Source of the DNA: JAGRKR01 sp041397725 | Lineage (GTDB): Bacteria > Pseudomonadota > Alphaproteobacteria > Rhizobiales > Hyphomicrobiaceae | Assembly: GCA_041397725.1 (NCBI GenBank) | Contig: JAWKVZ010000004.1 | Span: 248,001-312,000 of the forward strand | Direction: 5' to 3' | DNA length: 64,000 bases | Part shown: positions 17,162 through 26,334 of the stretch, piece by piece | Position numbering within the stretch: the first letter of the stretch is position 1 | How the letters are laid out: every line of letters begins with the position of its first letter | Program-made: the position numbers and the translations under genes | The notes under the pieces: generated by a model | The model's input: only the letters and a program-made list of their open reading frames with translations | Database searches by the model: none | What the model was told of the DNA's origin: nothing

Positions 17162-17950
17162 TCAGGCCCGGCGGGCCGGTACGTCGCGAGCCTGCTCCCG
17201 CTCCAGGAAGTTGCCGAGGTCGCTGATCAGTTCGGCCGGCCGCATCCAGCAGAAAGCGAACCGCATCCTGCCGCGCTCGCCGCCGATCCAGTCGACCGAC
17301 CAATCGATATTGCGGAAGCCGTTCCAATGGGTGCTGTTGCGCGCCTTGAAGAGCGGCTCCGCCACGAAGCAGGTCGAGAAGTCGGTTCGCCAGCGCAGAT
17401 AGGCGCAGGTTCGCGTCAGACGCGACATTACACCCGACAGCGCACGGCCACGGAAATCCGGCCGGAACCACCCCGCACCGACGAATGCGATGCGGCCGGA
17501 AACGAGCGAGGCGCCGTCCGAGGTCACCTCGCAGCATTCCCCGGGAAGCTTTCCCGTCGCCGGGTCCTTATGGAACAGGCGCAGGTTGCGCGCCTCCTCG
17601 GCAAAGCTGGTCGCCGGCCACAGATAGTGGCGCGCGGCCATGGCCGTGACGACGCTGCCGTCGCGATCACGACCGAGCAGGGCCAGCCCGTCCTCCGGCG
17701 CCGCCCCGCCCCGCGCGGGATCGAATATCGGCAGGATCGGCGCCCAGCTCGCACGGTTGCGCCTGTTGACGGCGACGAGTTCGTCGAAGCCCGTGAGCGT
17801 CACGGAAACCCCGCGCTCGCGGATCATGAGATCGGCCGTCTCGACGAAGCGGTGCAGCAGCTCCACCGGCCCGTGATCGAAGGTGAGTTGTTCGAGGAGA
17901 TTGCCCGGAGGCAGCGATCCGACAGAGGTAGGGGAAGCATCGAGGGTCAT
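17162..17950 (-). CDS. Protein of unknown function, possibly GNAT-like
   Basis: A 262-residue soluble protein that I do not recognise. The segment VGAGWFRPDFRGRALSG followed by MSRLTRTCAYLRW vaguely recalls the acetyl-CoA-binding loop of GNAT-fold acyltransferases, and the length would fit a single such domain with extensions. It has no signal peptide or membrane helix. The ATG at 17950 is a choice; the frame is open 27 codons further back and no clear ribosome site is visible. It converges with lpxK at its end, with only 19 bases between them. A pattern GGAAATTATTCC lies 28-45 bases before the start. Confidence 0.55.
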   Translation of the reverse strand: MTLDASPTSVGSLPPGNLLEQLTFDHGPVELLHRFVETADLMIRERGVSVTLTGFDELVAVNRRNRASWAPILPIFDPARGGAAPEDGLALLGRDRDGSVVTAMAARHYLWPATSFAEEARNLRLFHKDPATGKLPGECCEVTSDGASLVSGRIAFVGAGWFRPDFRGRALSGVMSRLTRTCAYLRWRTDFSTCFVAEPLFKARNSTHWNGFRNIDWSVDWIGGERGRMRFAFCWMRPAELISDLGNFLEREQARDVPARRA

Positions 17951-18131
17951 AAGCGCACGCCATGGCAACCATACGTTGGAAATTATTCCTAACGACTGTC
18001 GGCAGGCGGCGCAAGCGCCATTCACTATCATAAAGATAGTTTTTGGAAACTCTCTACCTGAGGTCGAGTTCGCCGTGAAATCGCTGGGCGCTTCGTGCTC
18101 GAACGCGCGCCGCCCTGTAGATCCCGCCCGT

Positions 18132-19613
18132 TCAGCCGGGCAGTACGAGCGGGGCGAGCGTCAGCGCGACAATGGCCACGAGGCCGATGCTGATAACGTC
18201 GAGATAAGCGCCGGCACGCATCATCTGCCCGGCAGAGACGAGACCACTGCCGTAGACAATCGCATTCGGCGGGGTAGCGACGGGGAGCATGAAGCCCAGC
18301 GACGCGGCGAGGACCACCGGCAGCGTCAGCGACAGCGGATCGGCGCCCATGCCGATCGCCGCGGCGCCTGCAACGGGCAGGAAGACGGCCGCCATGGCCG
18401 TGTTGCTGGCGAGTTCGCCGAGATAGACGATCGTCGCCATCAAGACGAGGACGAGCAGCGGACGTGGCAGGCCCTTGAGACCGCTCATGGCCTCGCCGAT
18501 CGCTGCCGCGAGGCCCGACGTGCTGATGACGCCCGCCAGCGCCAGGCCGCCGCCGAACAGGATCAGGACATCCCAGCGCAAGCCGGCCACGTCCGACCAG
18601 TCCAGCAGGAACTCGCAGCGCGTCCAGCTCACCGGCGCCGCGAACAGCGCCACTGCGGCGAGCATGGCGATCCCAGCGTCGCTGAGCGGCAAGCCCGGCC
18701 ACCGGGACGTGATCAGCGGGCGCAGCAGCCATGCCAGCGCGGTGAGCGTCAGGATGACCCCGACCATGATCTCCCCGCGCGACAGTGGCCCCGGGCGCTC
18801 CAGCAGCCGCACCCCATCGGCGGACGTCGTCGCATCGCTGAAGGTAGCGGGAACGCGCAGCGCCACCCGCGTCAGCACGAGCCATGCGGCCGGCAGCAGC
18901 ACGAGCACGACGGGAATGCCGATCGCCATCCACTCGGCGAAGCCGATCCGCACGCCGTAGGTCTTCTGCATCAGGCCGGCAAACAGCGCATTGGGCGGCG
19001 TGCCGATCAGCGTGCCCATGCCGCCGATGGTCGCCGCGAAGGCGATGCCCAGCAGCAGCGCGGCCGCGAAATCACCGTTCGCCTCTTCGCCGACGCGCTC
19101 GTCGCGCCCATGCAGCCCCGCCGCCAGGGCCTGGCCGATCGGCAGCATGACCATCGCAGTGGCCGTGTTGCTCACCCACATGCTGAGGAATGCCGTCACC
19201 ACCATGACGGCCAGCACCTGCGTGCGCGGGCCATCGCCCGCGACGCGCACGGCGAGCAGCGCCAGTCTGCGGTGCAGCCGCCAGCGCTCCATGGCCTTGG
19301 CCAGCATGAAGCCGCCGAGGAACAGGAAGATGAGGGGATTGGCGTAGGATTGAGCAGCCGTCTCTATCGAGGCCAGCCCGAGAAGTGGAAACAGCACCAG
19401 CGGCAGCAAGGCGGTGGCGGCGAGCGGCACCGCCTCGGTCATCCACCAGACCGCCATCATCGCGCCGACGGCGGCGGCAGCCCAGGCACGGGTCGAGAGC
19501 CCGCCCAGAGGCGCCGTCATCAGCATGACCAGCAGGATGACGGGGCCGGCAACGAGCCCGATCCTGCGGACAGAGACGGATGCCGCGATGTCCGATCCTG
19601 CTGCCGACGCCAT
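18132..19613 (-). CDS. DASS/SLC13 family sodium:anion (dicarboxylate) symporter
   Basis: A 493-residue membrane protein with about 11-12 hydrophobic helices. The two repeat-related sodium-site motifs are visible: WVSNTATAMVMLPIG in the first half and ASNTAMAAVFLPV in the second, the SNT signature of the divalent anion:Na+ symporters. Likely substrates are C4-dicarboxylates, citrate or sulfate. The ATG at 19613 follows GGGGGAGG closely; the frame extends 12 codons upstream without need. It is not clearly in an operon with the enoyl-CoA hydratase gene upstream, about 110 bases away. Confidence 0.87.
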   Translation of the reverse strand: MASAAGSDIAASVSVRRIGLVAGPVILLVMLMTAPLGGLSTRAWAAAAVGAMMAVWWMTEAVPLAATALLPLVLFPLLGLASIETAAQSYANPLIFLFLGGFMLAKAMERWRLHRRLALLAVRVAGDGPRTQVLAVMVVTAFLSMWVSNTATAMVMLPIGQALAAGLHGRDERVGEEANGDFAAALLLGIAFAATIGGMGTLIGTPPNALFAGLMQKTYGVRIGFAEWMAIGIPVVLVLLPAAWLVLTRVALRVPATFSDATTSADGVRLLERPGPLSRGEIMVGVILTLTALAWLLRPLITSRWPGLPLSDAGIAMLAAVALFAAPVSWTRCEFLLDWSDVAGLRWDVLILFGGGLALAGVISTSGLAAAIGEAMSGLKGLPRPLLVLVLMATIVYLGELASNTAMAAVFLPVAGAAAIGMGADPLSLTLPVVLAASLGFMLPVATPPNAIVYGSGLVSAGQMMRAGAYLDVISIGLVAIVALTLAPLVLPG

Positions 19614-19722
19614 GCCGCCTCCCCCTGCCACCAGCCAGCGCTCTCGCACGCGGTGGAGTATCGGCCCAAGCCGAGGCCGCGACCTTGCCCTCCGTCAAAG
19701 TACGGCGACCGCCGCCTGCCGC

Positions 19723-20550
19723 TCAGACGCCTTTGAAAACCGGCTTGCGCTTCTCGACGAAGGCCTGCACCGCCTCCTTGTGGTCCGCCGTCGACCACGT
19801 CTCGACCTGCCGCACCGCCTCGCGGTCGAGCGCCGTCGCATAGTCGATGGTCGCTGCCTCGTCGAGGTTGTCCTTCATGAGCGCCAGCGCCCGGCGCGGC
19901 CCCTGGGCGAGCTTGGCGGCAAAGGCGAAGGCCTGAGATTCCAGCGCCTCGTCCGGCACGACGCGATTGAAAATGCCCATGCGCTCGCAGGTCGCTGCGT
20001 CGACGCGCTCGGACGTGAACATGAGCTCGCGCGCCCTGGGCGAGCCCACGGCACGCGTCAGCAGCCAGGCTATGCCGTAGTCACCGCTGAGGCCGATGCG
20101 GGCGTAGCCCGTGCTGATGAAGGCCGACGTGGCGGCAATGCGAATGTCGCAGGCGAGCGCCAACGCCAGCCCGGCGCCGGCGGCCGCCCCAGCCAGCGCG
20201 GCCACCGTCGGCTTCCGTGCGGCCACGAGGCCGCCCGTCAGCCCGCGCTGGCGCTCCTGCAGATCGGCGATCCGCTCGGCCTCTGTCATGGTCGCGGCCG
20301 TCGCGCGTCGCGCACCCATGCCCTTGACGTCGCCGCCGGCGCAGAAGGCCTTGCCCGCGCCGGTGATCAGGAAGGCTCCGACGCGGTCGTCGGCGCCGCG
20401 CTCCGCGACCATGCGCCGGAAGGCCGCCGACAGCTCCGGCGACAGGGCATTGCGCGCCTCGGGGCGGTTCAGGGTCAGCACCGCCACTCCCTCGCGGATG
20501 CTGCACAGCAGATGCGTCGTACCAGTGTCGATGTCGATCCGATCCGGCAT
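19723..20550 (-). CDS. Enoyl-CoA hydratase/isomerase family protein
   Basis: A 275-residue crotonase-fold protein. VAVLTLNRPEARNALS begins the fold, FCAGGDVKGMG provides the first oxyanion-hole segment, and AGAAAGAGLALALACDIRIA the second. The catalytic region ARIGLSGDYGIAWLL has Asp where many hydratases have Glu, resembling the PaaG/isomerase-like branch. It acts on an enoyl-CoA in the cytoplasm; the specific pathway is unknown. It is transcribed divergently from argD, with the region between holding a promoter and terminator on the other strand. Confidence 0.87.
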   Translation of the reverse strand: MPDRIDIDTGTTHLLCSIREGVAVLTLNRPEARNALSPELSAAFRRMVAERGADDRVGAFLITGAGKAFCAGGDVKGMGARRATAATMTEAERIADLQERQRGLTGGLVAARKPTVAALAGAAAGAGLALALACDIRIAATSAFISTGYARIGLSGDYGIAWLLTRAVGSPRARELMFTSERVDAATCERMGIFNRVVPDEALESQAFAFAAKLAQGPRRALALMKDNLDEAATIDYATALDREAVRQVETWSTADHKEAVQAFVEKRKPVFKGV

Positions 20551-20639
20551 GTCCGTCAGTCCCTCCGATGACGCCCCTCGTGCGCGGCGCCCCAGGTCGA
20601 ACCCGGCCGCGCGGCCGCGCTCACACTATAGTCTCTCCG

Positions 20640-20668
20640 TTGACAGTGACACCCGGCCCCCGTAGAAA
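20640..20668 (+). promoter_or_regulatory. Sigma-70-type promoter of the argD operon
   Basis: A consensus -35 TTGACA (20640-20645) is followed by a 17-base spacer and a -10 like TAGAAA (20663-20668). Transcription would begin near 20675, about 73 bases before the argD ATG and only about 10 bases before a terminator hairpin. Confidence 0.6.
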
Positions 20669-20684
20669 AGAAGATTGTGACGCT

Positions 20685-20708
20685 GCCGCCGGCTAAGGCG
20701 GCTTTTTT
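20685..20708 (+). terminator. Intrinsic terminator in the argD leader (candidate attenuator)
   Basis: A perfect 6-bp stem, GCCGCC / GGCGGC with loop GGCTAA, is followed by six T residues. It is oriented with argD and lies between its promoter and start codon, so it would end transcripts after about 35 bases unless read-through is allowed. No plus-strand gene lies upstream that would need this terminator. Confidence 0.75.
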
Positions 20709-20747
20709 GATTTGTGCACGGCTCTTGAACGCGAGGCTCTGGGGCAA

Positions 20748-21920
20748 ATGTCTGTGTCTGCGGTGATGCCGACCTACGCACGGCAAGACCTCGTCTTCGA
20801 ACGGGGCGAGGGCGTCTGGCTGATCTCGACGACCGGAGATCGCTACATCGACTTCGCGAGCGGCGTTGCCGTCAACGCCCTCGGTCACGCGCATCCGCGC
20901 CTGATCGCTGCGCTCACCGAGCAGGCCCACAAGGTCTGGCACACGTCCAATCTCTACCGCATCGCCGGCCAGGAGCGCCTCGCCGAGCGGCTGACCCGGC
21001 TGACGTTCGCCGATCAGGTTTTCTTCTGCAATTCGGGCGCAGAGGCGTGCGAAGGCGCGATCAAGGCCGCCCGCCGCTATCAGTGGAAGAAGGGCCGTCC
21101 CGAGCGCTATCGCATCATCACGTTCGAGGGCGCCTTCCACGGCCGCACTCTGGCGACGATTGCCGCCGGCGGACAGGCGAAGCATCTGGAAGGCTTCGGG
21201 CCACGCGTCGAGGGCTTCGACCAGCTTGTCGCGGGCGATCTCGACGCGGTCGAGAAGGCCATCGGGCCGGAGACGGCCGCCATCATGATCGAGCCCGTCA
21301 TGGGCGAAGGTGGCGTGCGCGTCGTACCCCACGCCTTCCTCGAAGGCCTGCGGACGCTTGCCGACAAGCACGAGCTCACGCTCATCTTCGACGAGGTGCA
21401 GACCGGCGTCGGGCGCACAGGCACGCTGTTCGCCCACGAGCAGACCAGCGTCACGCCCGATATCATGGCCGTCGCCAAGGGCATCGGCGGCGGCTTCCCG
21501 GTCGGTGCGTTCCTCGTCACCGAGGCCGTCGGCGCGGCCATGACGGCTGGCAGCCACGGCTCCACGTTCGGCGGCAATCCACTTGCAATGGCCGTCGGCA
21601 ATGCCGTCCTCGACGAGGTCACGGCGCCGGGCTTCCTGGATGCCGTCAGGCAGAAGGGCCTGCGCATCAAGCAGATGCTGGGTCAGCTCCACGACGAGCA
21701 TCCGAAGGTCGTGGAAGAGGTGCGCAGCAGCGGCCTGCTGACCGGCTTGAAAGTGAAGCCGCCGGCGGGCGACGTCGTCAAGGCCCTGATAGACGAGAAG
21801 CTGCTCACGGTGCCGGCAGGCGACAACGTCGTGCGCTTCCTGCCGCCGCTGATCGTCAGCGAATCCGAGTTGGCCGAAGCGATGACGCGTGCAAGTCGCG
21901 CATTCAAAAAGCTGGCCTAG
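20748..21920 (+). CDS. argD: Acetylornithine aminotransferase ArgD
   Basis: A 390-residue class III aminotransferase, PLP-dependent, that converts N-acetylglutamate semialdehyde to N-acetylornithine in arginine synthesis. The PLP Lys is K244 in MAVAKGIGGG; IFDEVQTGVGRTG and CNSGAEACEGAIK are also present. The ATG at 20748 gives the usual MPTYAR family N-terminus; a TTG 12 codons earlier is open but unneeded. argF begins 47 bases downstream and hslO overlaps argF, so these three form one operon. Regulation by the leader terminator is likely. Confidence 0.95.
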   Translation: MSVSAVMPTYARQDLVFERGEGVWLISTTGDRYIDFASGVAVNALGHAHPRLIAALTEQAHKVWHTSNLYRIAGQERLAERLTRLTFADQVFFCNSGAEACEGAIKAARRYQWKKGRPERYRIITFEGAFHGRTLATIAAGGQAKHLEGFGPRVEGFDQLVAGDLDAVEKAIGPETAAIMIEPVMGEGGVRVVPHAFLEGLRTLADKHELTLIFDEVQTGVGRTGTLFAHEQTSVTPDIMAVAKGIGGGFPVGAFLVTEAVGAAMTAGSHGSTFGGNPLAMAVGNAVLDEVTAPGFLDAVRQKGLRIKQMLGQLHDEHPKVVEEVRSSGLLTGLKVKPPAGDVVKALIDEKLLTVPAGDNVVRFLPPLIVSESELAEAMTRASRAFKKLA

Positions 21921-21967
21921 TTTTTCCCCTGAGGCGGATCCCTCGATCTGCAAGCGATCTTGAACCC

Positions 21968-22903
21968 ATGGCAATTCGGCATTTTCTGGATATCGACGGC
22001 ATCGCGCCCGAGGAGTTGAGGCGCATTGTCGACCTCGGTCACGCCATGAAGCGCGCCGGTCGCACCGTGCCGAAACGGCTCAAGCCGAAGGGTATCGAGA
22101 GCAGCATCCTCGTGATGATCTTCGAGAAGCCTTCGACTCGCACCCGCGTCTCCTTCGACGTGGCCATGCGCCAGCTCGGCGGACAGACGATCGCGCTCAA
22201 TCGCACCGACCTGCAGCTCGGCCGCGGCGAGACCATCGCCGATACCGCGCGCGTCCTCTCGCGCTACGTCGATGCCATCATGATCCGCGCCAACAAGCAC
22301 GAGACGCTGACCGAGCTCGCCGAGCACGCTTCCGTACCGGTCATCAACGGCCTCACCGACAAGAGCCATCCCTGCCAGATCGTCGCCGACATCATGACGT
22401 TCGAGGAGACCAAGGGGCCGATCGCCGGCCGCACGATCGCCTGGACCGGTGATGGCAACAACGTCGCCGTCTCGTGGATGCACGCGGCCACCCAGCTCGG
22501 CTTCACGCTGCGCATCGCCTGCCCGCCGCAGCTCAAGCCCGACAAGGCGGTCATCGCCTGGAGCAAGAAGAACGGCGGCGACATCGTCATCCTCGACGAC
22601 GCCAGCAAGGCGGTCGCGGGCGCAGATTGCGTCGTTACCGACACATGGGTGTCCATGGGGCACTCCGACGACTCGCGCCGCAAACAGCTTCTCGGCCCTT
22701 ATGCCGTCGATCGTGACCTCATGAAGCGTGCGAATCGCGAGGCGATCTTCATGCACTGCCTGCCGGCCTACCGCGGCCACGAGGTCAGCGCCGAGGTCAT
22801 CGACGGGCCGCAATCCGTCGTCTTCGACGAGGCCGAGAACAGGCTTCACGCCCAAAAGGCGATCCTTTCGTGGTGCCTCGGGCTCGGCACGTCCCGGTCA
22901 TGA
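21968..22903 (+). CDS. argF: Ornithine carbamoyltransferase ArgF
   Basis: A 311-residue enzyme that forms citrulline from ornithine and carbamoyl phosphate. It shows the carbamoyl-phosphate site STRTR at 56-60, the HPCQ motif in KSHPCQIVAD, and the ornithine-site HCLP at 263-266. The start at 21968 fits the family N-terminus RHFLDIDG. It overlaps the hslO start by four bases (ATGA), so the two are translationally coupled. argD precedes it in the same direction, consistent with the arginine pathway order in alphaproteobacteria. Confidence 0.96.
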   Translation: MAIRHFLDIDGIAPEELRRIVDLGHAMKRAGRTVPKRLKPKGIESSILVMIFEKPSTRTRVSFDVAMRQLGGQTIALNRTDLQLGRGETIADTARVLSRYVDAIMIRANKHETLTELAEHASVPVINGLTDKSHPCQIVADIMTFEETKGPIAGRTIAWTGDGNNVAVSWMHAATQLGFTLRIACPPQLKPDKAVIAWSKKNGGDIVILDDASKAVAGADCVVTDTWVSMGHSDDSRRKQLLGPYAVDRDLMKRANREAIFMHCLPAYRGHEVSAEVIDGPQSVVFDEAENRLHAQKAILSWCLGLGTSRS

Positions 22904-23883
22904 ATTCGGCTGGCGATCAGTACTGGGAGGAGGGGCAGGACGATGTCGTGCTTCCTTTCAGGACGCTGCGCTCGCAGGTGATCGGTCGTGTCGTACGCCT
23001 CGGCGCCGCCGTCGACGAGATTCTCACGGGCCACGGCTATCCGGAACCCGTGTCACGTATCCTCGGCGAGGCGCTGGTGCTGGCCGCCTTGCTCGGCTCG
23101 GCCTTGAAGTTCGAGGGCAAGCTCATCCTGCAGGCCCGCACCGACGGGCCCATCGACCTGCTCGTCGCCGACTACGAGACGCCCGGCCTGCTGCGCGGCT
23201 ACGCGAGCTTCGATGCCGAGAAGGTCGAGGCGACCACCGCTGCCGCCACCGGCCCTGCCCTTCCCCGCCTGCTCGGCCACGGGCACCTGGCCCTGACCAT
23301 AGATCCCGGCGGCGACATGGATCGCTACCAGGGCATCGTCGCGCTGGATGGCACGGTGCTGGCCGAGGCGGCGCACACCTACTTCCGCCAATCCGAGCAG
23401 TTGCCGACCTTCCTGCACCTCGCCGTCGCGCGTCAATTCAAGAGCGGCGAGGGCGGCGGCTGGAGCTGGCGCGCCGGCGGCATCATGATCCAGCACGTGC
23501 CGGCCGTCGGCGGAAATCCGGACATCCCCGGCGAGCATGCGCCGACGCCGGCCGCCGACGAGACCGCCGAGCACGATGACGACGAGGAGGATTGGCGGCG
23601 CACGCGCCTGCTGACCCAGACCGTGCAGGATCACGAGCTGCTGGACTCGCTTCTGCCGGCGGAGCGGTTGATCTATCGCCTGTTTCACGAGGAAGGCGTC
23701 CGCGCCGTGCCGCCGCGCGCCCTCAAGGCCCAGTGCCGATGCTCGCGCCAGCGCATCGCCACGGTGCTCAAGAGCTTCTCGCCGGACGAACTCGCCGCCA
23801 TGCGGGAAAGCAACGGCGCCCTCTCGGTCACCTGCGAGTTCTGCTCCAAGCAGTACCGGTTCGAACCGGACCAGCTTGAATGA
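22900..23883 (+). CDS. hslO: Redox-regulated chaperone Hsp33
   Basis: A 327-residue chaperone activated by oxidation and unfolding. The C-terminal zinc centre has C279 and C281 (CRC) and C312 and C315 (CEFC), the CxC plus CxxC pattern of the family. The N-terminal half holds the substrate-binding fold (ILGEALVLAALLGSALKFEGKL). An acidic insert rich in Asp and Glu (about 216-228) lies between the domains. It overlaps argF by ATGA and is the last gene of that operon. Confidence 0.94.
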   Translation: MNSAGDQYWEEGQDDVVLPFRTLRSQVIGRVVRLGAAVDEILTGHGYPEPVSRILGEALVLAALLGSALKFEGKLILQARTDGPIDLLVADYETPGLLRGYASFDAEKVEATTAAATGPALPRLLGHGHLALTIDPGGDMDRYQGIVALDGTVLAEAAHTYFRQSEQLPTFLHLAVARQFKSGEGGGWSWRAGGIMIQHVPAVGGNPDIPGEHAPTPAADETAEHDDDEEDWRRTRLLTQTVQDHELLDSLLPAERLIYRLFHEEGVRAVPPRALKAQCRCSRQRIATVLKSFSPDELAAMRESNGALSVTCEFCSKQYRFEPDQLE

Positions 23884-23971
23884 GGCGGCCGCCCTCGGGC
23901 CGGCTTGCGCGCGCTCCGGCTCTGTCACAAGAATAGCCATCCAGGATCAGCCGCCAGGGAGCAGAGGAAAA

Positions 23972-25117
23972 ATGGGACCACTCAAGGGAATGCGGGTCGT
24001 CGAGATGGCCGGCATCGGGCCTGGCCCCTTCTGCGGCATGCTGCTGTCCGACCTCGGCGCCGACGTCGTCCGCATCGACAGGAAGACCGTGGCGCGCGGC
24101 CGCTCGCTCGACATATTCGTGCAGGACCACACCGACACCACCGGCCGTGGTCGCCGCTCGATCGCGCTCGACCTCAAGTCTCCAGCCGGCATCGAGACCG
24201 TGCTCGCCCTGATAGAGCGCGCCGACGCGCTCATCGACGTATTCCGTCCCGGCGTCATGGAGCGGCTCGGCCTCGGACCCGACGTCTGCCTCGCGCGCAA
24301 TCCGCGCCTCGTCTACGGGCGCATGACCGGTTGGGGCCAGACCGGACCGCTGGCCAAGGCCGCCGGCCACGACATGAACTATATCGCCATCACGGGCATT
24401 CAGCACTCGATCGGCCCCAAGGAAGGGCCACCGAGCCCGCCGCTCAACCTCGTCGGCGACTACGCGGGCGCCCTCGGCCTCGCCTTCGGGCTGCTCGCTG
24501 GCATCTACGAAGCCAAAGGCTCCGGCAAGGGCCAGGTCGTCGATGCCGCCATGTGCGATATCTCCTCCCTGCTGATGGCACGCATCTGGGGTCTCAGGGC
24601 CCAGGGCTTCTGGAAGGACGAGCGCGGCACCAACACGCTCGACGGCGGCGCCCACTTCTACACGACCTACCAGTGTGCCGACGGCAAGTGGATCTCGGTC
24701 GCGCCCATCGAGGCGCAATTCTATGCGGAGCTGCTGAAGCGCGCCGGCATCGACGACGAGGCCTTCAAGCATCAGTGGGACCGCGCACTCTGGCCCGACC
24801 TCAAGGCGCGCATGGCTCGCCATTTCAAGACCAGGACGCGGGACGAATGGTGCGCCCTGCTCGAGGGTTCCGACGCCTGCTTTGCGCCGGTGCTCGACAT
24901 GGGCGAGGCGCTCGAGCATCCGCACATGCGGGCCCGTGAAGCCTTCATCGAGATGGCCGGCGTGCCGCAGCCCGCGCCCGCCCCGCGCTTCTCGCGCACA
25001 CCGCCCGAGGTGCGGCGCGGCCCACCGCGGCCCGGCGAGCATGCCGAGGAAATCCTGACCGATTGGGGCTTCGAGGCGAGCGCCATCGCCGCATTGCGCG
25101 CGGACGGCACGATATGA
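23972..25117 (+). CDS. Alpha-methylacyl-CoA racemase-type CaiB family protein
   Basis: A 381-residue class III CoA-transferase fold protein. It carries the racemase triad: H133 in AAGHDMNYIA, D163 in NLVGDYAGA, and E247 in APIEAQFY, matching AMACR/MCR rather than plain CoA-transferases. Such enzymes interconvert (2R)- and (2S)-methylacyl-CoA. An AGAGGAA ribosome site precedes the ATG. It starts a run of four genes with 31, 16 and -4 base spacing to the tartrate-dehydratase-like and dehydrogenase genes, so it may act on a 2-substituted acyl-CoA in the same pathway. Confidence 0.87.
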   Translation: MGPLKGMRVVEMAGIGPGPFCGMLLSDLGADVVRIDRKTVARGRSLDIFVQDHTDTTGRGRRSIALDLKSPAGIETVLALIERADALIDVFRPGVMERLGLGPDVCLARNPRLVYGRMTGWGQTGPLAKAAGHDMNYIAITGIQHSIGPKEGPPSPPLNLVGDYAGALGLAFGLLAGIYEAKGSGKGQVVDAAMCDISSLLMARIWGLRAQGFWKDERGTNTLDGGAHFYTTYQCADGKWISVAPIEAQFYAELLKRAGIDDEAFKHQWDRALWPDLKARMARHFKTRTRDEWCALLEGSDACFAPVLDMGEALEHPHMRAREAFIEMAGVPQPAPAPRFSRTPPEVRRGPPRPGEHAEEILTDWGFEASAIAALRADGTI

Positions 25118-25148
25118 GCCCGGCACGCCGCGACGAGGAGTTCCAGCC

Positions 25149-26318
25149 GTGAAGATCACAGCCATCCGGCACGGTGTCGCGCCCATCCGCTCCGAGCTGC
25201 GCAACGCCTACATCACCTTCACCGACATGACGATCAGCGTCGTCGCGATCGAGACTGACGTGCATCGCGACGGCAAGCCCGTCATCGGCTACGGGTTCTC
25301 GTCGAACGGACGCTACGCCCAGGCGGGCATCCTGGCCGACCGCTTCCTGCCGCGCCTCGCCGCCGCCGACCCCGCATCCCTGATCGACGAGGCCAACGCA
25401 AACCTCGACCCCTTCGCCATCTGGCGCGCCTTCATGACCAACGAGAAGCCCGGCGGCCATGGCGACCGCGCCCATGCCGCCGCCGCTCTCGACATGGCGA
25501 TCTGGGATGCTGTGGCCAAGATCGCGGGCAAGCCGCTCTGGCGCGTGCTGTCGGAGCGCTACAACCGCGGCGAGGCGGACGCCAGGGTGCTGGTCTATCC
25601 CGGCGGCGGCTACTACTACCCCGGCAAGGAGCTCGAGGGACTGAGGGCCGAAATGCGCGGCTATCAGGAACAGGGCTACACCGTCGTCAAGATGAAGGTC
25701 GGCGGCGCCGACATCACCACCGACTGCCGGCGCATCGAGGCCGTGCTCGATGTGGTCGGTTCCGGCGACAACCTCGCAGTCGACGCCAACGGCCGCTTCT
25801 CGCTGAAGGAGGCGATTGCTTTCGCGCGGGCCGTCGTCGACTACAAGCTCTTCTGGTACGAGGAGGCGGGCGACCCGCTCGACTACCACCTCAATGCCGC
25901 GCTCGCCGCCGAGTACCCCCATGCGATCGCCACGGGCGAGAACCTCTTCTCCGCCATCGACGGCGCCAACCTCCTGCGCTATGGCGGGCTCCGCAAGGAT
26001 CGCGACTGGGTCCAGCTCGACCCGGCGCTCGCCTATGGATTGACCGAGTACCTGCGCTTCCTCGATGTCGTCGAGCAGCTCGGCTGGTCGCGGCGGCGCC
26101 TCATCCCGCACGGCGGCCATCAACTGGCGCTGAACATGGCGGCGGGCCTCGGACTCGGTGGCTCGGAATCCTATCCCGGCGTCTTCCAGCCCTACGGCGG
26201 ATTTGCCGACACGATCCCCATTGTGGGCGGCTACACCACGCTTCCCGACGCGCCCGGCATCGGCATCGAGCTGAAGCCCAAGCTGATCGACCACCTGCAG
26301 CGCCACCTCGGCGCGTGA
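25149..26318 (+). CDS. tarD: D(-)-tartrate dehydratase homologue (enolase superfamily)
   Basis: A 389-residue enolase-superfamily protein, the same length as the characterised Bradyrhizobium D-tartrate dehydratase. The base motif is K181-M-K183, metal ligands are D212 (VDANGRF), E238 (YEEAGD) and E264 (TGEN), and the second base is H321 in PHGGHQ. These match the tartrate dehydratase pattern to within one position as I recall it. The reaction would be dehydration of D-tartrate to oxaloacetate in the cytoplasm. Neighbouring 2-hydroxyacid dehydrogenases could process related acids. Close relatives acting on other acid sugars are possible. Confidence 0.82.
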   Translation: MKITAIRHGVAPIRSELRNAYITFTDMTISVVAIETDVHRDGKPVIGYGFSSNGRYAQAGILADRFLPRLAAADPASLIDEANANLDPFAIWRAFMTNEKPGGHGDRAHAAAALDMAIWDAVAKIAGKPLWRVLSERYNRGEADARVLVYPGGGYYYPGKELEGLRAEMRGYQEQGYTVVKMKVGGADITTDCRRIEAVLDVVGSGDNLAVDANGRFSLKEAIAFARAVVDYKLFWYEEAGDPLDYHLNAALAAEYPHAIATGENLFSAIDGANLLRYGGLRKDRDWVQLDPALAYGLTEYLRFLDVVEQLGWSRRRLIPHGGHQLALNMAAGLGLGGSESYPGVFQPYGGFADTIPIVGGYTTLPDAPGIGIELKPKLIDHLQRHLGA

Positions 26319-26334
26319 TTCGAAGGATGCCCGA

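Noticed and set aside
17883..19736. Plus-strand frame of over 600 codons over the anion transporter
   Set aside because: The opposite strand encodes a clear DASS transporter; this frame is Arg/Gln/His-rich without domains.
23855..23875. GGTTCGAACC-like text resembling a tRNA T-arm
   Set aside because: It encodes the YRFEP end of hslO and has no acceptor or anticodon arms around it. I found no tRNA in the window.
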